Source: Jannaschia pagri (GTDB lineage Bacteria > Pseudomonadota > Alphaproteobacteria > Rhodobacterales > Rhodobacteraceae). Taken from it: 64,000 nucleotides of DNA. The position numbers were made by a program, and so were the translations under genes. The number at the start of each line of letters is the position of its first letter. Positions within the stretch are counted from its first letter, which is position 1. Below the pieces are notes generated by a model. That model was not told where the DNA came from. It saw only the letters and a program-made list of their open reading frames with translations, and made no database searches. The stretch spans positions 585,466 to 649,465 of the forward strand of contig NZ_BPFH01000002.1 of NCBI RefSeq assembly GCF_019655435.1, in the 5' to 3' direction. Below, piece after piece: positions 25,298-36,918 of this stretch.

Positions 25298-27478
25298 ATG
25301 TCCTCACCCCTCGACACCGACGCGGCATCTGCGTCGGCGCTCCCCTTGGCGGCCCGCGCAACCAAGGCGCCCCCCGACGTCCGGACCTGGCGACTGGACG
25401 ATTGGCACCCCGAGACCGGCGGGCGCCAAACCATGGTGCTGGCCGCGATGGGGGATCGCCTGCCACAGGTTATCTATTGGGGCGCCCCCCTACCCCAGAC
25501 CGCGAACCTCGACACCCTGCACGCGGCCCATGCCATCGACGTCACCGGCGGGATGCTGGACGAGAACCCGGACCTCAGCCTCTGCCCCGAGGCGGCCCGC
25601 ACATTCCCCGGCCAGCCCGGCCTGATCCTGCGGGACCACGACAGCACACCTCTGCTGCCGAAATTCTGCTACCAGTCTGAGGATACCACCGACGGCCTGG
25701 CGCTCACCTATGCCGATGCGGAGGCGGGCATTACCCTGACCTTCCGCTTCACGACCGATCCATCCACCCGGATCATCACCGCCAAGACCATCCTCCAGGC
25801 CACGCGCCCCGTCCACCTGCACTGGCTGGCCGCGCCCGTCCTGCCAGCCCCCCAGCAATCGGCCGAGATGATTGACGTCTCGGGCCGCTGGTGCGGGGAG
25901 TTCCAGCTCAACCGCACCGCCTGGTCGCCGGGCATTCGCTACCGCGAGAACCGCACGGGCCGCACCGGGCACGAACATTTCCCGGGCCTGCTGATCCCCT
26001 CCTTTGGCGCCACCAACACCCAGGGCGAATGCTACGGCTTCCACTACGGTTGGTCCGGCGGCCACAAGATGATCGCCGAGGAATTGCCCGACGGGCGCCG
26101 TCAGATCCAATGGGGCCATTCCGCTCGGATGGAGACGAAACCGGCCACGCGGTTTGAAAGCGCCACGCTCTACGCCACCTACTCCCAGACCGGTCTCAAC
26201 GGCTGCGCCGTGGCGTTCCAGCGCCACACCCGCGACCGCATCGTCACCTGGCCCCGCGGGGCGGCCCACCCCCGCCCGGTCCACTACAACTGCTGGGAAG
26301 CGGTCTACTTCGATCACAAGCTGGAGGTTCTGAAGGACATCGCCAGCCGCGCTGCCGCCCTTGGCGCCGAACGCTTCGTCCTGGATGACGGCTGGTTCGG
26401 TCAGCGGGACGACGACACCCGCAGCCTGTCCGATTGGGAGGTCGACCCGAGGAAATACCCCGATGGCCTGGGCCCCCTGATCGACCATGTCCACGGCGAG
26501 GGGATGACCTTCGGCATTTGGTTCGAGCCGGAGATGATCAACCCCGACAGCGACATCCACCGCGCCCACCCCGATTGGGCCCTGGGCGGGGAGGATCAGA
26601 CCCTGGGCCGCCAGCAAAAGGCCCTGAACATGGCCCTGCCCGAGGTCCGCGATTTCATCTACGACCGCATGGCGGCGGTCCTCTCCGCCCATCCGATCGA
26701 CTACATCAAATGGGACCACAACCGCGTGCTGCCCATGCCGGATGCGGACCAGACCCGTGGCTCCTATGCGCTGATCGACCGGCTGCGCGCCGACTTCCCG
26801 AACGTGGAAATCGAAAGCTGCGCCTCGGGCGGCGGGCGCATCGACATGGGCATCCTCAAGCGCACCCAACGGGTCTGGCTCTCCGACAGCAACGACGCGC
26901 TCGAACGCCTCCGCATTCAGCACGACGCGGCGCTCTTCCTGCCCCTCGCCGTCACCGGCAGCCACGTGGGCCCCCGACGCTGCCACACCTCTGGCCGTGT
27001 CCTCGACATCTCTTTCCGCGCTTGGGTCGCCGCCCAACGCCACATGGGGTTCGAAATGGACCCGAGGGAACTCGACGACCGGGAGACGGCGGTCCTCACG
27101 GAGGTCACCGCCTGGTGGAAACGCAACCGCGATTGGATGACCGAGGCGGATATCCTGCGCCTCGACAGCCCGGATCCCGCCGTCCTGGCCGAACAACAGC
27201 AGGACCGCGACGGCAGCCGCTTCGTCGTCTTCGCTGGCAAGGCCGCCACCTCGGTCCAGATCGCGCCGCGCCCCTTGCGGCTGACGGCCCTGGACCCAGA
27301 GGCGACGTACCGGATCGAACTCCTCAACCGCACCAATGCCCCCGCCCTCAGCCGGGGCCACCAGGTCCTCAAGGAACAGGCCATCGAGGTCTCGGGCGCC
27401 TACCTAATGCACCACGGACTGACCCTGCCCTGGACCTATCCCGACACCATGTGGGTGGTGGAGGGCCGCCGCCTGTGA
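25298..27478 (+). CDS. Alpha-galactosidase, glycoside hydrolase family 36
   Basis: A 726-residue enzyme of the usual GH36 length. It has an N-terminal beta-sandwich (about 1-320), then the barrel with FVLDDGWFGQRDDD, GIWFEPEMINPDSD, the nucleophile D473 in YIKWDHNR, ESCASGGGRIDMG, and the acid/base region WLSDSNDALER around 528-537. No signal peptide is present, so it acts in the cytoplasm on an imported substrate. It removes terminal alpha-galactose. Together with the GH42 enzyme at 30781 it could take down an alpha-Gal-beta-Gal aglycone such as digalactosylglycerol. Confidence 0.93.
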   Translation: MSSPLDTDAASASALPLAARATKAPPDVRTWRLDDWHPETGGRQTMVLAAMGDRLPQVIYWGAPLPQTANLDTLHAAHAIDVTGGMLDENPDLSLCPEAARTFPGQPGLILRDHDSTPLLPKFCYQSEDTTDGLALTYADAEAGITLTFRFTTDPSTRIITAKTILQATRPVHLHWLAAPVLPAPQQSAEMIDVSGRWCGEFQLNRTAWSPGIRYRENRTGRTGHEHFPGLLIPSFGATNTQGECYGFHYGWSGGHKMIAEELPDGRRQIQWGHSARMETKPATRFESATLYATYSQTGLNGCAVAFQRHTRDRIVTWPRGAAHPRPVHYNCWEAVYFDHKLEVLKDIASRAAALGAERFVLDDGWFGQRDDDTRSLSDWEVDPRKYPDGLGPLIDHVHGEGMTFGIWFEPEMINPDSDIHRAHPDWALGGEDQTLGRQQKALNMALPEVRDFIYDRMAAVLSAHPIDYIKWDHNRVLPMPDADQTRGSYALIDRLRADFPNVEIESCASGGGRIDMGILKRTQRVWLSDSNDALERLRIQHDAALFLPLAVTGSHVGPRRCHTSGRVLDISFRAWVAAQRHMGFEMDPRELDDRETAVLTEVTAWWKRNRDWMTEADILRLDSPDPAVLAEQQQDRDGSRFVVFAGKAATSVQIAPRPLRLTALDPEATYRIELLNRTNAPALSRGHQVLKEQAIEVSGAYLMHHGLTLPWTYPDTMWVVEGRRL

Positions 27479-27495
27479 CCCTGCCTTTACCCAAT

Positions 27496-27530
27496 ATTAA
27501 GGTTAACGCGCGTCCTGCCCATCACGGGTC
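27496..27530. repeat. Dispersed intergenic repeat, copy 2
   Basis: ATTAAGGTTAAC at 27496-27507 and CCCATCACGGGTC at 27518-27530 repeat exactly the two blocks found at 18433-18488, with a shorter spacer. The bases after the second block are alike but not identical in the two copies. Outside coding sequence in both cases. Role unknown. Confidence 0.55.
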
Positions 27531-27550
27531 CTCAAGTACCTCCGGGGAGC

Positions 27551-27570
27551 GCGAGGGGCTGGCCCCTCGC
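27551..27570. terminator. GC-rich hairpin after the GH36 gene
   Basis: GCGAGGGGC (27551-27559) pairs with GCCCCTCGC (27562-27570). No U-tract follows. It stands in the 190-base gap between the alpha-galactosidase and galactose dehydrogenase genes and is preceded by the dispersed repeat, so it may reduce read-through or stabilise the 3' end rather than stop transcription completely. Confidence 0.45.
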
Positions 27571-27668
27571 TCCGCACCGAACATCCAGCGTCAGCGCCAA
27601 ATCGTGCGCCCATCGCGTATGACCCATATCCCCCAAGGATCACCCCGCCATCACCCACGGAGTCTCCG

Positions 27669-28436
27669 ATGACAGATCCCACCTATCCTGACCTCCGCGA
27701 CGCCTCCGTTTTCATCACCGGGGGCGGCTCCGGCATCGGCGCGAACCTGACCGAAGGCTTCCTGCGCCAAGGGGCCCGTGTCGCCTTCATCGGTCGCTCA
27801 GACGCCAGTGCCTTCGTCACAGAGGTCTCGGACCGCACGGGAAACACACCGCTTTTCATCCAAGGCGATATCACCGACATCGCCGCCCTGCGCGCAGCCA
27901 TGGACGAGGCGGCGGCGGCCCACGGACCCATCACTCGCCTCATCAACAATGCCGCCAACGATCAGCGCCACGCCACACTCGACGTGGACGAAGCCTTTTG
28001 GGAGTGGTCCATCGCCATCAACCTCAAGGCCTATTTCTTCGCCTGCCAACACGCCATTCATGGCATGAAAACAGCCGGTTACGGCCATATCGTGAACTTC
28101 TCTTCCATCAGCTATATGATGGGGAACGCGGGCTATGCGATCTACACCTCCGCCAACTCCGGCATCAACGGCATGACCCGCTCCCTGGCCCGTGAGTTCG
28201 GACCGGACAAAATCCGTGTCAACGCGCTCGCCCCCGGTTGGGTGCTGACCCAAAAGCAGCTCGACAAATGGGCCGACCCCGACAGCCTCGCCGCCCACCT
28301 GGACCGCCAATGCCTCAAGGACACGCTTCAACCCGAAGACATTGTGAACCCTACGCTTTTCCTGTCCTCCGAGGCTTCCCGCATGATGACCGGGCAGGCC
28401 ATGGTGGTGGACGGCGGTGTCGTGGTAACAGGCTGA
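27669..28436 (+). CDS. Short-chain dehydrogenase, likely D-galactose 1-dehydrogenase; lysine of YxxxK is Asn
   Basis: A 255-residue SDR. The coenzyme loop is TGGGSGIGAN, NNAAND follows, catalytic serine lies in NFSSISYM (145-148) and catalytic tyrosine is Y159. The residue four on is N163, because YTSAN replaces the YxxxK usual in SDRs; the codon is AAC. Such a change commonly disables the enzyme unless another residue replaces the lysine. Context (lactonase, KDGal kinase, KDPGal aldolase) says D-galactose to galactonolactone. The family also includes similar sugar dehydrogenases. The gene ends one base before the dgoK start. Confidence 0.82.
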   Translation: MTDPTYPDLRDASVFITGGGSGIGANLTEGFLRQGARVAFIGRSDASAFVTEVSDRTGNTPLFIQGDITDIAALRAAMDEAAAAHGPITRLINNAANDQRHATLDVDEAFWEWSIAINLKAYFFACQHAIHGMKTAGYGHIVNFSSISYMMGNAGYAIYTSANSGINGMTRSLAREFGPDKIRVNALAPGWVLTQKQLDKWADPDSLAAHLDRQCLKDTLQPEDIVNPTLFLSSEASRMMTGQAMVVDGGVVVTG

Positions 28437-28437
28437 T

Positions 28438-29319
28438 ATGAGCCGTTGGATTGCAGTCGATTGGGGCACCTCGACCCTGCGGGCCACCCTGATGCAGGGC
28501 GAGGTCGTCCAAGACAGGCGCGAAGCCGGGACCGGCATGAACAGCCTGACCCAAGAGATGTTCGAACCGACCCTTCTGGGCCTGATCGACGATTGGCTTG
28601 CGGGGCCGACACCGGTTTTAGCCTGCGGCATGGTTGGGGCGCGGCAAGGCTGGGCCGAGGCGCGCTATGCTGCGGTGCCCTGCGCTCCGATGGGGACCGG
28701 GCTGACCCAGGTGAAGACAAGCGATCCGCGTCTCGATGTCCGCATCGTGCCGGGTCTCAAGCAATTGAAACCCCACGCAGATGTCATGCGCGGGGAGGAA
28801 ACGCAAATCGCGGGTATCCTGGCCACCCTACCCGATTTCGACGGGGTCGCCTGCCTGCCGGGCACCCATACCAAATGGGTCCACCTCAGCGCTGGAGAGG
28901 TCGTCAGTTTTCGCACGGTCATGACCGGAGAATTGTTCGCCACGATCACCGGTCAGACCGTTTTGCGTCATTCCCTGGACGGCGACGGGTGGGACGAAGG
29001 CCCTTTCATCGACGCCGTCTCCGACGCCCTGTCCCGCCCTGAAACCCTGGCCGCGCGCCTGTTCGAACTGCGCGCCGCAGACCTCCTGCACGGCCAAACC
29101 GCCACCATGGGCCGCAGCGTCCTGTCGGGCCTGTTGATCGGCGCTGAGTTAGCCGCCACCCGCCCCTGGTGGTTGGGCCGCGATGTCGTCATCACCGGCT
29201 CGCCCCGCACGACGCAAGCCTATGATGCCGCACTGAAATCCCAAGGGGTCGCGCCCCGCTTGCTGCCTGCGGATGAGATGACGCTCAAGGGCCTCGCCAC
29301 AGCAAAGGACCTGCCATGA
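28438..29319 (+). CDS. dgoK: 2-dehydro-3-deoxygalactonokinase
   Basis: A 293-residue protein of the KDGal kinase family. It opens with [18 protein letters not shown], an ASKHA-type phosphate loop, and [15 protein letters not shown] and [10 protein letters not shown] are DgoK signatures. It phosphorylates 2-dehydro-3-deoxy-galactonate to the 6-phosphate in the De Ley-Doudoroff route. It starts one base after the dehydrogenase stop and overlaps dgoA by 4 nt. Confidence 0.92.
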   Translation: MSRWIAVDWGTSTLRATLMQGEVVQDRREAGTGMNSLTQEMFEPTLLGLIDDWLAGPTPVLACGMVGARQGWAEARYAAVPCAPMGTGLTQVKTSDPRLDVRIVPGLKQLKPHADVMRGEETQIAGILATLPDFDGVACLPGTHTKWVHLSAGEVVSFRTVMTGELFATITGQTVLRHSLDGDGWDEGPFIDAVSDALSRPETLAARLFELRAADLLHGQTATMGRSVLSGLLIGAELAATRPWWLGRDVVITGSPRTTQAYDAALKSQGVAPRLLPADEMTLKGLATAKDLP

Positions 29320-29927
29320 CCCGTCCCCTGATCGCCATCCTGCGGGGCATTACGCCCGATGACGCCGCCCCCGCCTGCGCCGCCCTGATTGAGGCCGGGA
29401 TTACAACGATTGAGGTCCCCCTGAACTCGCCCGAGCCCCTGCGCTCCATCGCCGCCATGGTTGATGCGCACGGAAACCAAGCAACCATCGGAGCGGGCAC
29501 CGTCCTGACTGTGGCGGAGGTCCAGGCGGTCGCCGAGGCGGGCGGACGCATCGTCGTCTCGCCCAACACGGACCCCGAAGTGATTGGCAAGACAGGGGAA
29601 TTGGGTCTGGAAAGCTGGCCCGGCGTTTTCACCCCGTCCGAGGCCTTCGCCGCGCTCAAGGCTGGGGCCACCGGGCTGAAACTGTTTCCCGGCGCCATGG
29701 CCGGACCCGGCGGGCTGAAAGCGATGCGTGCCATCCTGCCGCCCGGCTGTCAGGTCTATGCCGTCGGCGGCGCAGGGCCTGACAATTTTGGCGATTGGCT
29801 GGCCGCAGGGGCCGACGGCTTTGGCCTCGGCACGGCCTGCTACACGCCCGGCATCAGCATCGCTGAGATCGCGACCCGCGCGCGCACCATCGTTGCCGCC
29901 TACGACGCAGCGGTCGGGACACGATGA
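29316..29927 (+). CDS. dgoA: 2-dehydro-3-deoxy-6-phosphogalactonate aldolase
   Basis: A 203-residue class I aldolase of the KDPG/KDPGal family. The Schiff-base lysine is K122 in [10 protein letters not shown], the glutamate is in [10 protein letters not shown] and GAGTVLT forms the phosphate side of the barrel. It cleaves KDPGal to pyruvate and glyceraldehyde 3-phosphate. LNSP in place of the usual LRTP of KDPG aldolases favours the galactonate enzyme. It overlaps both neighbours by 4 nt. Confidence 0.92.
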   Translation: MTRPLIAILRGITPDDAAPACAALIEAGITTIEVPLNSPEPLRSIAAMVDAHGNQATIGAGTVLTVAEVQAVAEAGGRIVVSPNTDPEVIGKTGELGLESWPGVFTPSEAFAALKAGATGLKLFPGAMAGPGGLKAMRAILPPGCQVYAVGGAGPDNFGDWLAAGADGFGLGTACYTPGISIAEIATRARTIVAAYDAAVGTR

Positions 29928-30784
29928 GCGCCCTCGTCTTTGACGCACGCGCCTGCGCCCTGGGCGAGGGCCCGCTCTGGCATCCTGAGCGCAATCAGTT
30001 GTTCTGGTTCGACATTCTGGATCGAAAGCTGCTGACCCGTACGGACGACGGGCAACAGGACTGGTCCTGGGACGAAGCGGTCAGCGCGGCGGGTTGGATC
30101 GACCGGGACACGCTCTTCGTCGCCGGAGAGAGCGGCTTCTGGCGGTTCGAGATCGCAACCGGCGCGCGGGAAAAACTCCTGGACCTGGAGGCCGAGTCAC
30201 CCATCACGCGCTCCAACGATGGGCGAGCCGACCCGGTGGGCGGGTTTTGGATTGGCACCATGGGTTGGAACGCCGAGGAGGCGGCGGGCGCCATCTATCG
30301 CTATTTCCGGGGCGAGGTGCGGAAGCTCTATCAGGATGTCACGATCCCCAACGCCACCTGTTTCTCGCCCGATGGCATGTGGGCCTATTTCGCGGACACG
30401 GGGACGGGCATTCTCTGGAAACAGCACATCGACCGCGCGGGCTGGCCTTCGGGAAAGGCAGAGGTTTTCGTGGACTTCTCCGGCGTTGGTCTCAACCCGG
30501 ATGGAGCCGTTTGCGATGCCCAGGGCAATGTCTGGGTCGCGCAGTGGGGCGCAGGGCGCGTTGCCTGCCATGCCCCGGATGGGACCTTCCTGGGCGAGGT
30601 CACCTGCGGCGCCACGCGAACCACCTGCCCCGCGTTTGGGGGTCCCGATCTGGACCGCATGTTCGTCACCTCCGCCCATGACGGCCTGGACGATGCAACG
30701 CGCGCCCACCAACCGGGCGCGGGCCTCACCTGGGTGGCCGTGCCCGGCGTGACGGGTCAGCGCGAACACAGGGTCGTGCTGTGA
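29924..30784 (+). CDS. SMP-30/gluconolactonase family lactonase, likely galactonolactonase
   Basis: A 286-residue beta-propeller lactonase. [19 protein letters not shown] contains the first metal-ligand glutamate, [17 protein letters not shown] carries the Asn and the substrate arginine region, and FADTGTG the last aspartate strand. It hydrolyses a sugar lactone, here probably D-galactono-lactone made by the neighbouring dehydrogenase. It overlaps dgoA and the GH42 gene by 4 nt each. Confidence 0.88.
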   Translation: MSALVFDARACALGEGPLWHPERNQLFWFDILDRKLLTRTDDGQQDWSWDEAVSAAGWIDRDTLFVAGESGFWRFEIATGAREKLLDLEAESPITRSNDGRADPVGGFWIGTMGWNAEEAAGAIYRYFRGEVRKLYQDVTIPNATCFSPDGMWAYFADTGTGILWKQHIDRAGWPSGKAEVFVDFSGVGLNPDGAVCDAQGNVWVAQWGAGRVACHAPDGTFLGEVTCGATRTTCPAFGGPDLDRMFVTSAHDGLDDATRAHQPGAGLTWVAVPGVTGQREHRVVL

Positions 30785-32676
30785 AGCGGACGCTGGGCAC
30801 CTGCTACTACCCAGAACATTGGCCCGAAACACAATGGCCGGAAGACGCCGCCCGCATGGTCGATCTGGGTCTGACCTGGGTGCGCATCGGGGAGTTCGCT
30901 TGGTCCCGGCTAGAGCCCGCACCGGGCGCCTATGACTGGGGCTGGCTGGACCGTGCGGTCGATGTGCTGACAGATGCGGGGCTACGCATCGTCATGGGCA
31001 CCCCCTCCGCCACACCGCCACGCTGGATGCTCGACCGGTACCCGGACATGTTGGCCGTGGATGCCGAGGGACGGCCCCGGGGCTTTGGATCCCGCAGGCA
31101 CTATTGCTTTAGTCACCGGGGCTATCGCGAGGACGCCGCGCGGATGGCCGGCCTTATGTCCGAACGCTACGGCGCCCGCGTCAGCGCATGGCAGACCGAC
31201 AATGAATACGGCTGCCACGACACCACGCTCAGCTATTCGGAGGCGGCGCGCCTGGCGTTTCGCGCGTGGCTGCGGCGAAGGTATCAGACCACGGATGACC
31301 TGAACGCTGCCTGGGGTAATGTGTTCTGGTCCATGACCTATTCGGATTTCGACCAGATCGACCTGCCGAACCTGACAGTGACCGAGCCGAACCCGAGCCA
31401 TCTCCTGGCCTTCCGCCGGTTTGCCAGTGACGAGGTCGTTGCCTGGAACCGGGCGCAAGTCGACGCGATTCGGGCCCATTCCGACGCGCCCATCTCGCAC
31501 AATTACATGGGCCGCGTGCTGGAGTTTGACCACTACGCAGTCGGCGCCGATATGGAGATCGCCACATGGGACAGCTATCCCATGGGCTTTCTGCTGGACC
31601 GCGTGCCCGATGGGGACCGCGGGGCCTATCTGCGGCAGGGGGACCCAGATTTTCAGGCCTTTCACCATGATCTCTATCGCGCCGTGGGGCGCGGGCGCTG
31701 GTGGATCATGGAGCAACAGCCCGGCCCGGTGAACTGGGCCCCTTGGAACCCCGCGCCGCTGCCTGGCATGGTGCGGCTGTGGTCCTGGGAGGCCTTCGCA
31801 CATGGCGCCGAAACGGTGGCTTGGTTCCGCTGGCGACAGGCCCCCTTTGCGCAGGAACAGCAGCACGCGGGCTTGCTGCGGCCCGACAGCACTCCGGCCC
31901 AAGGGTTTCACGAGGCCGCCCAGGTTGCGCAGGAGGTGGCGGAGGCACCGGACACCGCCCCTGTGCAAGCCCCCGTGGCGCTGATCTTCGACTATGCGTC
32001 GCAATGGGCCTGGGAGGTGCAGCCCCAGGGCGCTGACTTCGACTACTTCGGGCTGTGCCTCGATATGTATCGGGCGTTGCGGGCGCTTGGGCTGTCGGTG
32101 GACATCTTGCCGCCCGACACCCCAACTTTGGATGGCTACGCCCTGACCCTCGTCCCTGGCCTGCTGACCCTGGCGGAGCCGTTGCGCAGGGCGATTGCCA
32201 CGGCCAAAGGACGCGTGTTGACCGGGCCACGCACGGACCTCAAGACGGCGGAGTTGACGACCAAATTACCGCTGGGGCCAGACCTGCCGGGGCTGGCGGC
32301 AACCTCGGTCATGGAGGAAAGCTTTCCCGCCGACCTGCCGCGCCCCCTGCCCGGCGGAGGGCGCATCGTAAAATGGCTGGAGCATCTGGAGACCGATGCC
32401 CAGGTGGTCGACGTCACCGACGAGGGCACGCCGCTGCTGTTGCGCGATGGCAACCGGCTCCATCTGGCGGCCTGGCCCGATAAGATCGCAGCGCGTCGTC
32501 TGCTTGGGGAACTGGCGCGGGAAGCTGGTCTTGAGACTATGGATCTGCCCGAAGGCCTGCGGGTCCGGGACACCGCGACCGAGCGCTTCGTTTTCAACTA
32601 TGGGGCGCAGGCGCAAGACTATGACGGGCACAGCCTGCCGCCTGCGGGGGTCTTAAGGCTTAACCGGCCATCCTAA
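30781..32676 (+). CDS. Beta-galactosidase, glycoside hydrolase family 42
   Basis: A 631-residue enzyme with the GH42 barrel, trimerisation and C-terminal domains. The acid/base is E142 in AWQTDNEYGCHD and the nucleophile E311 in WIMEQQPGPVNWAP. It starts with GTG in a GTGA overlap with the lactonase stop. No signal peptide is present, so it is cytoplasmic. Many GH42 enzymes prefer small or oligomeric beta-galactosides to lactose; with GH36 in the same operon a galactosylglycerol or galactan fragment is plausible. The 3' end overlaps the converging GAPDH gene by 17 nt. Confidence 0.93.
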   Translation: MKRTLGTCYYPEHWPETQWPEDAARMVDLGLTWVRIGEFAWSRLEPAPGAYDWGWLDRAVDVLTDAGLRIVMGTPSATPPRWMLDRYPDMLAVDAEGRPRGFGSRRHYCFSHRGYREDAARMAGLMSERYGARVSAWQTDNEYGCHDTTLSYSEAARLAFRAWLRRRYQTTDDLNAAWGNVFWSMTYSDFDQIDLPNLTVTEPNPSHLLAFRRFASDEVVAWNRAQVDAIRAHSDAPISHNYMGRVLEFDHYAVGADMEIATWDSYPMGFLLDRVPDGDRGAYLRQGDPDFQAFHHDLYRAVGRGRWWIMEQQPGPVNWAPWNPAPLPGMVRLWSWEAFAHGAETVAWFRWRQAPFAQEQQHAGLLRPDSTPAQGFHEAAQVAQEVAEAPDTAPVQAPVALIFDYASQWAWEVQPQGADFDYFGLCLDMYRALRALGLSVDILPPDTPTLDGYALTLVPGLLTLAEPLRRAIATAKGRVLTGPRTDLKTAELTTKLPLGPDLPGLAATSVMEESFPADLPRPLPGGGRIVKWLEHLETDAQVVDVTDEGTPLLLRDGNRLHLAAWPDKIAARRLLGELAREAGLETMDLPEGLRVRDTATERFVFNYGAQAQDYDGHSLPPAGVLRLNRPS

Positions 32677-33637
32677 GACCCAAGTCTATCATCCGGTTGG
32701 CGAAGCCCCATTCGTTGTCATACCAGCCAAAGACTCGGATCAAGCCACCCTCGGCCACCCGGGTCTCAGCGGGCATTTGGATCAGGCTTTCCGGTCGACC
32801 GCGCAGGTCAGACGAGACGACAGGCGCGGGTTCCACGCCGATTACTCCACCGGCCTGCGCGATGGCCCGGTTGACCTCATCGGACGTGGCCGTCCTCTTC
32901 GGTAGGAACGCCAAATCCACCGCAGAGACGCTCGCCACGGGCACGCGCACCGATTGACAGGGCACGCGGCCCGCCAGATGGGGCAAGACCTGGTCCGCGA
33001 GGCGCCCTGCGCTTGTCGTTGTGGGCACCATGGACAGCGCTGCTGCCCGGCTGCGCGCCAGTGCGTTGCCCATGGGCATGTCCACCGTCGGTTGACTACC
33101 GGTATAGCAGTGGATCGTCGTCATCGTGCCAGAGACGATCCCAAAGGCCGCATCCAACACCGCGAGCAAAGGCGCCACGGCGTTCGTCGTACAAGACGCG
33201 TTGGAGACAACGCGATGATCGGGGGACAACGTGGCCTCATTGGCGCCCAGTACGATAGTGGCATCCGCCACAGCGGACGGCCCGGACATCAAGACCTTGC
33301 CCGCCCCGGCCAGCAGCCCCCGCTCCGCCTCGGGGCGGTTTTCGGTGCGGCCGGTGCATTCCATGACCAGGTCCACACCGCCTAGGGACAGGCTCCGCAA
33401 ATCAGGTGTCCGGCGAAACGGGATCGCACGGTCGCCAATATGCAGCACTTCGTCCCCGGCATGGACGGGGTCATTCCAGGGCCCAAAGACACTGTCGTAT
33501 TTGAACAGGTAAGCGCAGGTCTCCAGCGGGGCGATATCGTTGATGCCCACGATCTCAAGCTCTGGTCCAGCACCCGCAAGGTGGGCTCGAAGGATCGACC
33601 GACCAATGCGGCCAAAGCCATTGATAAAGACCTTCAT
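32660..33637 (-). CDS. gap: Type I glyceraldehyde-3-phosphate dehydrogenase paralogue
   Basis: A 325-residue protein with NAD loop NGFGRIGRSI, catalytic C149 in SNASCTTNAVAPL and H176 in TTIHCYTGSQ. WYDNEWGFANRM is the usual C-terminal signature. GGAGGG lies 8 nt before ATG 33637, so I take that start and not the ATG six bases upstream. Several positions depart from the family norm: ASCTTNAVAP for ASCTTNCLAP, CYTGSQ for SYTNDQ, and TTSAGRLAD at the phosphate loop. It converges with the galactoside operon, whose aldolase yields glyceraldehyde 3-phosphate. Erythrose-4-phosphate dehydrogenase is an alternative. Confidence 0.88.
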   Translation of the reverse strand: MKVFINGFGRIGRSILRAHLAGAGPELEIVGINDIAPLETCAYLFKYDSVFGPWNDPVHAGDEVLHIGDRAIPFRRTPDLRSLSLGGVDLVMECTGRTENRPEAERGLLAGAGKVLMSGPSAVADATIVLGANEATLSPDHRVVSNASCTTNAVAPLLAVLDAAFGIVSGTMTTIHCYTGSQPTVDMPMGNALARSRAAALSMVPTTTSAGRLADQVLPHLAGRVPCQSVRVPVASVSAVDLAFLPKRTATSDEVNRAIAQAGGVIGVEPAPVVSSDLRGRPESLIQMPAETRVAEGGLIRVFGWYDNEWGFANRMIDLGLRMAG

Positions 33638-33699
33638 GGACATGCCCTCCTGCGGCCATAGGGAGGGCCGCGCCGGGCGATGTCAAAGGCGGATGCGTA

Positions 33700-34050
33700 T
33701 CAGTACAAACCCCATTCGTCTTCGCCCACGGCCTCTCCGATGGCGGTCCAATCGGCCCGAACGCGGGCGACCCGACTGTCCCCCCAGGTGCGAAAGACCA
33801 GATCGAACCCTTCGGGCGAAACACGGCTATGGCTGAGATCGGCGCGTTGATTGCTGGAATCATCCATGTCGAACATTGCCAGGGCTGTCATGATGACCGG
33901 CGTCGTCTTGAAGGCCTCTGGGAACTCGATGCGGACGCGGGCCTCACGCGGGCCGCGACCGGTCCACATCTCTCCGCCGTCTTCAAAGTCGGAAAAGATC
34001 ACCCTGGAGCCTTGCTGGATCCCGATAGCGTGGTTTGTCAGCTTGCGCAT
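33700..34050 (-). CDS. H-type lectin domain protein
   Basis: A 116-residue protein. REARVRIEFPEAFKTTPVIM, then ADLSHSRVSPEGFDLVFRTW, matches the H-type lectin fold first known from snail agglutinins and discoidins. There is no signal peptide. Between the GAPDH gene and the ATP synthase terminator it is monocistronic. H-type lectins bind GalNAc in animals; the bacterial ligand and cell location are unknown. Confidence 0.8.
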   Translation of the reverse strand: MRKLTNHAIGIQQGSRVIFSDFEDGGEMWTGRGPREARVRIEFPEAFKTTPVIMTALAMFDMDDSSNQRADLSHSRVSPEGFDLVFRTWGDSRVARVRADWTAIGEAVGEDEWGLY

Positions 34051-34116
34051 GGTGCCCCCGTCTCCCCCCAGGTGCGAGGGACCGGCCCCAGGCGGGTCAA
34101 CCCCTCGTCAGACCAT

Positions 34117-34152
34117 AGAAAAGCAAAGGCCCCAGGACAATCCCAGGGCCTT
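34117..34152 (-). terminator. Terminator of the atpHAGDC operon
   Basis: AAGGCCC (34126-34132) pairs with GGGCCTT (34146-34152). On the minus strand the stem is followed by TGCTTTTC, a T-rich tail. It lies 46 bases past the atpC stop. Confidence 0.7.
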
Positions 34153-34197
34153 CGAAACGGTGTGTGTCTGACTGGCGTTGGCCCGTCAGTGGGTCTG

Positions 34198-34592
34198 TTA
34201 CTTGGCGTTCAAACCGATTTCGCCGCCCAGGGCCACCATGTCGGCCACCAGCTTAGCTGCAGATTCGATGGCATCGTCAGGTGCGTTGGTCTGGGCCTCC
34301 GTCGCTTCGGCGACCCAGCCGTCGAAGGTCTCTTGCGAGACCTCGGACACGGGCAGCGCCCGCTCGGCCAGAACGCTGACACCGGCACCGATCTCGGCGA
34401 AGCCCCCGGTCACGGCATAGCTTTCCTCGCCCGAGGCGGTTTCTATGGTCAGCACGCCAGGGCGCAACGAGGTGATGGTCGGCGCGTGGTCGGCCATCGC
34501 GGTCATATCCCCGTCCGCGCCGGGGATGCGGACGGCCTTGGCGTCGTCATAGGACGCCAGCCGCCGCTCGGGTGAGACGAGTTCGACCTGCA

Positions 34593-34593
<1 letters not shown>
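34198..34593 (-). CDS. atpC: F1 ATP synthase epsilon subunit
   Basis: A 131-residue protein with the N-terminal beta domain (MQVELVSPERRLASYDDAKA, then GADGDMTAMADHAP) typical of AtpC and a short helical C-terminus. It couples F1 to the rotor and inhibits hydrolysis. It overlaps the atpD stop by one base (TGATG) and ends the operon. Confidence 0.95.
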
Positions 34594-36909
<2,316 letters not shown>

Positions 36910-36918
36910 CGGACAGCC

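Noticed and set aside
32650..32665. TTAAGGCTTAACC near the end of the GH42 gene as a third copy of the dispersed repeat
   Set aside because: It lies in coding sequence, differs from ATTAAGGTTAAC, and the second block is absent.
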